Shown here piece by piece: positions 22,155 to 24,830 of a stretch of DNA of 24,830 bases (position 1 is its first letter; each line of letters starts with the position of its first letter). A model generated the notes under the pieces. It was not told the DNA's origin. It did no database searches and worked only from the letters and a program-made list of their open reading frames with translations. The position numbers and the translations under genes are program-made. Origin of the DNA: an uncultured Paenibacillaceae bacterium (lineage in GTDB: Bacteria; Bacillota; Bacilli; Aneurinibacillales; Aneurinibacillaceae); contig CALNBV010000275.1 of NCBI GenBank assembly GCA_937874515.1, positions 1 through 24,830 on the forward strand, in the 5' to 3' direction.

Positions 22155-22290
22155 AAGCGAATCCGTTCGCTTCACCGGATTAACTATAAAAAGTAGTTTT
22201 GTGCTCTTTGTTACCCACAAAGATAAGGGTTGCTACACTTCCCAACTCCATTGGTGCCTTAGCACCCATGAAGGTATTGATACCAATACC
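22155..22290. other. Hairpin-rich non-coding stretch
   Basis: Four short hairpins in 136 bp: AAGCGAA/TTCGCTT (22155-22161 with 22166-22172), CTTTGT/ACAAAG (22206-22211 with 22217-22222), GGTGC/GCACC (22253-22257 with 22262-22266) and GGTATTG/CAATACC (22273-22279 with 22284-22290). The first can refold as AATCCG/CGGATT (22160-22165 with 22176-22181), an alternative structure. The stretch lies between convergent genes, 91 bp after a strong terminator and just downstream of the DIP1984-type gene on the minus strand. It could be a small RNA, an mRNA 3' region or a degraded repeat. No protein is supported. Confidence 0.3.
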
Positions 22291-22301
22291 CTCAAAGCTG
22301 C

Positions 22302-22823
22302 TTAGGCTTCTAAATACTTGCTTGCTAGAGGAACGTCAATTTCAACTGTATAGTTCACCCTGTCAATTTTGCTAGATAACAATTCAACTTGACGGCTTAG
22401 TTTATCCGCCTGTTTTTTATATTCAGCAGGGTCAAATAAAGCGATTTGTTCCATAATTGCACCCGAATGGTGATGAACCACATATTCTCTTTTTTTCGTA
22501 ATGGATAAAGTCATGATCAGGTCAAGCTTGCCCCGTCGTTGTTTTGCTGTTTCAATTCCCCGGGTGATGGATATTTTCTTGCCATCCCATTCAATGTGAT
22601 TGCTTAAGTTGGCTTGTTGGATGATTTCTTTCAGTTCCAGGATATCTTGTTGAACTTCCGTCAATTCTGTTAATACATCTTCTACGGTTCGTTCATAGGG
22701 TGTATACTTTTCCCCTTTAGGAACTTCAATGGTATGTATGGAGTAAAACTCTGTTTGTAAATTGTGTACTTTTTTAATGAGATTGGATAGCAAATTAATT
22801 GCCTGTGCTAATGTGATTTTCAT
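22302..22823 (-). CDS. DIP1984-family protein
   Basis: A 173-residue, mainly helical cytosolic protein. It starts MKITLAQAINLLSNLIKKVH and has long helices with Glu/Leu-rich heptad-like spacing (VEDVLTELTEVQQDILELKEI, cut short here), then a central DGKKISITRGIETAKQRRGKLDL segment and the C-terminal part KQADKLSRQVELLSSKIDRVNYTVEIDV. The sequence 'I.RVNYTVEIDV' and the alternation of two coiled-coil helices match the DIP1984/septicolysin-like family, whose function is not known. The ATG has AAGGGTCGA about 9 bases upstream, a modest ribosome binding site. The gene faces the CARDB gene convergently and is divergent from aroK. Confidence 0.8.
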   Translation of the reverse strand: MKITLAQAINLLSNLIKKVHNLQTEFYSIHTIEVPKGEKYTPYERTVEDVLTELTEVQQDILELKEIIQQANLSNHIEWDGKKISITRGIETAKQRRGKLDLIMTLSITKKREYVVHHHSGAIMEQIALFDPAEYKKQADKLSRQVELLSSKIDRVNYTVEIDVPLASKYLEA

Positions 22824-22951
22824 AGGAATCGACCCTTTCCTTAAAGCCTTATGTCATATTTTAACATATATTTAAAAAATAAGTTTGCTATTTTTATAGA
22901 AAGATGAGGTAAAATATAGTCATTATTTAATAATTAAGGAGTTGGCATGTT

Positions 22952-23473
22952 TTGGTGAAATCCCTTGTATTAATTGGATTTATGGGAACAGGTAAAACCA
23001 CGGTGGGACAGGCCATTGCCCAAAAATTACATATCCCCCAGTTGGATCTGGATCATTATATTGTGGAAAAAGAACACAAAGATATTCCAACCATTTTCGC
23101 AGACAAAGGGGAAGAGTATTTTCGAAGGATAGAAACGGCTTATTTAAAAGAGGTCCTTTTAGATGGGGTACCCCGGGTGATTACTACTGGGGGAGGAGTA
23201 GTTCTTCGCCAGGAAAACCGTGAACTAATGATTGAAAATGGAATCTGTGTGGCCCTTACAGCTAAACCAGAAACCATTATTCACCGGGTGAAAAAAGATA
23301 AAAACCGCCCTTTGTTACAAGGAGGGGTAGAGGAACGGGTCCATACCCTACTGAAACAACGGGAAGGGTTGTATGATTTTGCTCCTATCCAACTTGCCAC
23401 CGATGGTAAGAAAATTAATGAGATTCTTAAGGAATTATGGTCCCATCTGGATTTTCAACAACTACTTCCTTAA
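22952..23473 (+). CDS. aroK: Shikimate kinase
   Basis: AroK phosphorylates shikimate at the 3-OH using ATP, an essential step of aromatic amino acid synthesis. The 173-residue protein has Walker A GFMGTGKTT (9-17), the shikimate-binding LDLDHYI (31-37, Asp34), Arg58 in EYFRRIE, TTGGGVVLR (78-86), and the lid region KNRPLLQ. The start is TTG at 22952, chosen because AAGGAG (22937-22942) is 9 bases upstream; an in-frame GTG at 22955 is possible. The next gene is yqzE 68 bp downstream. In many Bacillaceae this pair follows comG closely; here 5.7 kb intervenes. Confidence 0.95.
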   Translation: MVKSLVLIGFMGTGKTTVGQAIAQKLHIPQLDLDHYIVEKEHKDIPTIFADKGEEYFRRIETAYLKEVLLDGVPRVITTGGGVVLRQENRELMIENGICVALTAKPETIIHRVKKDKNRPLLQGGVEERVHTLLKQREGLYDFAPIQLATDGKKINEILKELWSHLDFQQLLP

Positions 23474-23541
23474 AACAGTATGAAGAAAAAAGATACGGGG
23501 AATAATAGAGGTAGAAATACGGGAAAGGGGGCATTGTAAAC

Positions 23542-23742
23542 ATGTCTTTATCCCAAGATATGATGAAGTATTTAACAGTAAAGATTGTTAAGTCCTTTGA
23601 CAAACCGCCTGAAGAGCCTGTTAAAAAGAAGAAAGAACAAAAACCAAGCTGGTCTGAACAATGGTTTGGCGTCTTGCCTCTAACGATTAAAACCCTAACT
23701 GCGAAAGAAAAGCCGACAATAAAAGAAAAGAAGAAGATTTAA
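23542..23742 (+). CDS. yqzE: YqzE family protein
   Basis: A 66-residue, very basic protein. The hallmark segment KKEQKPSWSEQWFGVLPLTIK (cut at 20 residues: KKEQKPSWSEQWFGVLPLTI) is the YqzE signature, and the N-terminus (SQDMMKYLTVKIVKSFDKPPEE) also fits. YqzE is a small protein of unknown function usually located near the comG/aroK region of Bacillaceae. AAAGGGGGC lies about 8 bases before the ATG. The tail is longer than in Bacillus subtilis and consists mostly of Lys and Glu. It is followed at once by a strong bidirectional terminator. Confidence 0.88.
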   Translation: MSLSQDMMKYLTVKIVKSFDKPPEEPVKKKKEQKPSWSEQWFGVLPLTIKTLTAKEKPTIKEKKKI

Positions 23743-23780
23743 AATCAGCCTATGGAATTATTTCCATAGGCTGATTTTTT
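23741..23780. terminator. Bidirectional terminator, 17-bp stem
   Basis: A perfect 17-bp stem (23741-23757 with 23762-23778), loop TTAT, with A-rich left and T-rich right ends, so it can stop transcription from both sides. The stop codon of the minus-strand MBL gene lies in the loop (23758-23760). Confidence 0.93.
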
Positions 23781-24522
23781 CTCCGTCTTCGGGAATTATG
23801 ATTTGTTTTTCTAATCCCTTTTCTTTCATATAATTCCTCAATTCATTTCGAGTTAATCTGCAGTGATTCCAGGATTCCATATGGATCGGGATGATTTTCG
23901 CTGCTGGAGCTGCAAGGCAAACCTGTTCTATATCCTTTTCATCCATTGTGATGGGATCACCTGTTGCGAATCGAGCCCCGCCAGCATTACAAATGATAAC
24001 GTCGGGTTGGTTTTCTTTTATGGCAGTTTCGACTTCCGGGCACCAGATGGAATCACCTACAATATATAAGGTTTCCTCCTCTTCAGATTTAAGTATATAC
24101 CCTGAAACAGGCCCCATTTTCTTTCCAATTAAACATGTTCCATGTTGCCCTCCTGTGCGCCGGATTTCAATTCCTTCCCAATGAATAGAATCAGAAATCC
24201 CTTCACAATGATTAAACCCTTTGTTTTGTATGACTGTTATATCAGGAGGTTGGCAAAAGAAAGGGATGTCCTTCGGGATTTGGTGAGCGGCTTCTTCATC
24301 AAAGTGGTCTCGATGTGTATGGGTAAGAAGGATGGCATCCGATTTGAGAAGGGATGAAAGGTGAAGGGGTAAGGGTAAGTCAACAAGAGGATTTCTTCCC
24401 TTGTTGGGTACTAAAGGGACGGAATCCATGACTCCGGAGGTGCTTAACATGGGGTCAATTAAAAATTTTTTTTGATTGTAAGTAAGAAGCAATGTAGCAT
24501 GGCGAATGAATTGAATTTCCAT
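23758..24522 (-). CDS. MBL-fold (UlaG-like) metal-dependent hydrolase
   Basis: A 254-residue metallo-beta-lactamase-fold protein. The metal motif HTHRDHFD (His68, His70, Asp72, His73) follows the ILLTHT strand. Downstream ligands appear as RTGGQHGTC, YIVGDSIW (Asp) and IPIHMESWNHC (His). The short start MEIQFIRHATLLLTYNQKKFLIDPML is typical of the UlaG/L-ascorbate-6-phosphate-lactonase-like branch, which includes many uncharacterised hydrolases, so the substrate is open. The start at 24522 has AAGGGGGC 7 bases upstream; the frame extends 19 codons further but with no ribosome binding site. It stands alone, convergent to yqzE. Confidence 0.9.
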   Translation of the reverse strand: MEIQFIRHATLLLTYNQKKFLIDPMLSTSGVMDSVPLVPNKGRNPLVDLPLPLHLSSLLKSDAILLTHTHRDHFDEEAAHQIPKDIPFFCQPPDITVIQNKGFNHCEGISDSIHWEGIEIRRTGGQHGTCLIGKKMGPVSGYILKSEEEETLYIVGDSIWCPEVETAIKENQPDVIICNAGGARFATGDPITMDEKDIEQVCLAAPAAKIIPIHMESWNHCRLTRNELRNYMKEKGLEKQIIIPEDGEKISLWK

Positions 24523-24689
24523 AAAGAAGCCCCCTTTTCTAACAACTGGAACAATTATACAATGAATCGAATTGTTCATGTAGGTTTTAACAATCTATTA
24601 AACTACTTTTAACAAACCTATCAATCCTCCTTCATAATTGTTTTCTATCATATTGATGTAGAAAAAATTTCTGAAGGCAGGGGATTAAT

Positions 24690-24830
24690 GTGTTGAAGAA
24701 AGTTGGGGCAACAATTTTAGTTTCTTCTTTATTATTTACAGGTCTTTATGGTTTAGCACCTAAATTGGAAGCGACAGCAAAAGAATCCAATGGAGAGGTA
24801 AATAATAAAGAAGAAACTAAAATTGTTGCC
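24690..24830 (+). CDS. N-terminus of a secreted protein (cut by the window end)
   Basis: 47 codons are visible. The start is GTG at 24690 (or TTG at 24693), with AGGGG 6 to 9 bases upstream. The product begins (M)LKKVGATILVSSLLFTGLYG, a Sec signal peptide with a basic start and hydrophobic core, and probable cleavage near LEATA. The following residues are polar and charged (KESNGEVNNKEETKIVA), as in the spacer of a wall or extracellular protein. There is no lipobox Cys. The rest of the gene is outside the window, so no function can be given. Confidence 0.7.
   Translation, partial: MLKKVGATILVSSLLFTGLYGLAPKLEATAKESNGEVNNKEETKIVA

Noticed and set aside
22180..22269. Short minus-strand frame after the DIP1984-type gene
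   Set aside because: It reads plausibly as protein but lacks a ribosome binding site and coincides with the hairpins. It is kept only as an alternative in the findings.
1..24830. CRISPR arrays, tRNA or rRNA genes, prophage
   Set aside because: No regularly spaced repeats, no tRNA-like cloverleaf with a CCA end, no rRNA sequence and no phage structural or integrase genes were seen.

Overview
The window reads as a low-GC, endospore-forming member of the Bacillales. It carries sleB (spore cortex lysis), a complete seven-gene comG competence pseudopilus operon, ylbF-ylbG, yqzE, a family II pyrophosphatase and a Bacillus-type Ca2+/H+ exchanger. Shine-Dalgarno sequences are strong, and TTG or GTG starts are common. 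The species cannot be named from the sequence.

Layout. 1-2836: a sporulation-kinase-like histidine kinase (5' end cut by the window), a DMT permease and an M42 aminopeptidase, closely packed on the plus strand. 2837-3480: two very small plus-strand genes, each with its own ribosome binding site and terminator. 3481-5949 (minus): an unrecognised protein, the cation exchanger cax, and sleB. 6059-7141: an ArsR-type regulator with an atypical SDR protein. 7164-8627: an Asp23/Gls24 protein with a clear promoter, a small membrane protein, a CBS-pair protein and a 34-residue membrane peptide. 8668-9621 (minus): a 36-residue membrane peptide, an unknown protein and a PaaI-type thioesterase. 9767-12990: an XPB/Ssl2-N-terminal-like protein, ylbF, ylbG, a 40-residue membrane peptide and a universal stress protein. 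13054-17209: the comG operon. 17347-22823: ppaC, a 434-bp inverted-repeat-bounded element, a zinc phospholipase C-like protein coupled to a CARDB-like protein, a hairpin-rich stretch and a DIP1984-type protein. 22952-23742: aroK and yqzE. 23758-24522: an MBL-fold hydrolase on minus. From 24690: the start of a secreted protein cut by the window end.

How the genes fit together. ComGA-ComGG build the DNA-uptake pseudopilus. YlbF belongs to the Ric complex, which influences competence, sporulation and RNA processing, so two competence-related loci lie within 2 kb. aroK and yqzE often follow comG in relatives; here ppaC and about 5.6 kb of other DNA separate them. That stretch is the accessory part of the window. 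It holds the inverted-repeat element, the phospholipase/CARDB gene pair with an 11-bp inverted repeat before its ribosome binding site, and a series of small hairpins. Several convergent terminators double as the 3' ends of opposite-strand genes (sleB, the 36-residue peptide, the MBL hydrolase). At least five very small membrane proteins, three of them only 34 to 36 residues, have convincing ribosome binding sites; most are easily missed by gene callers.
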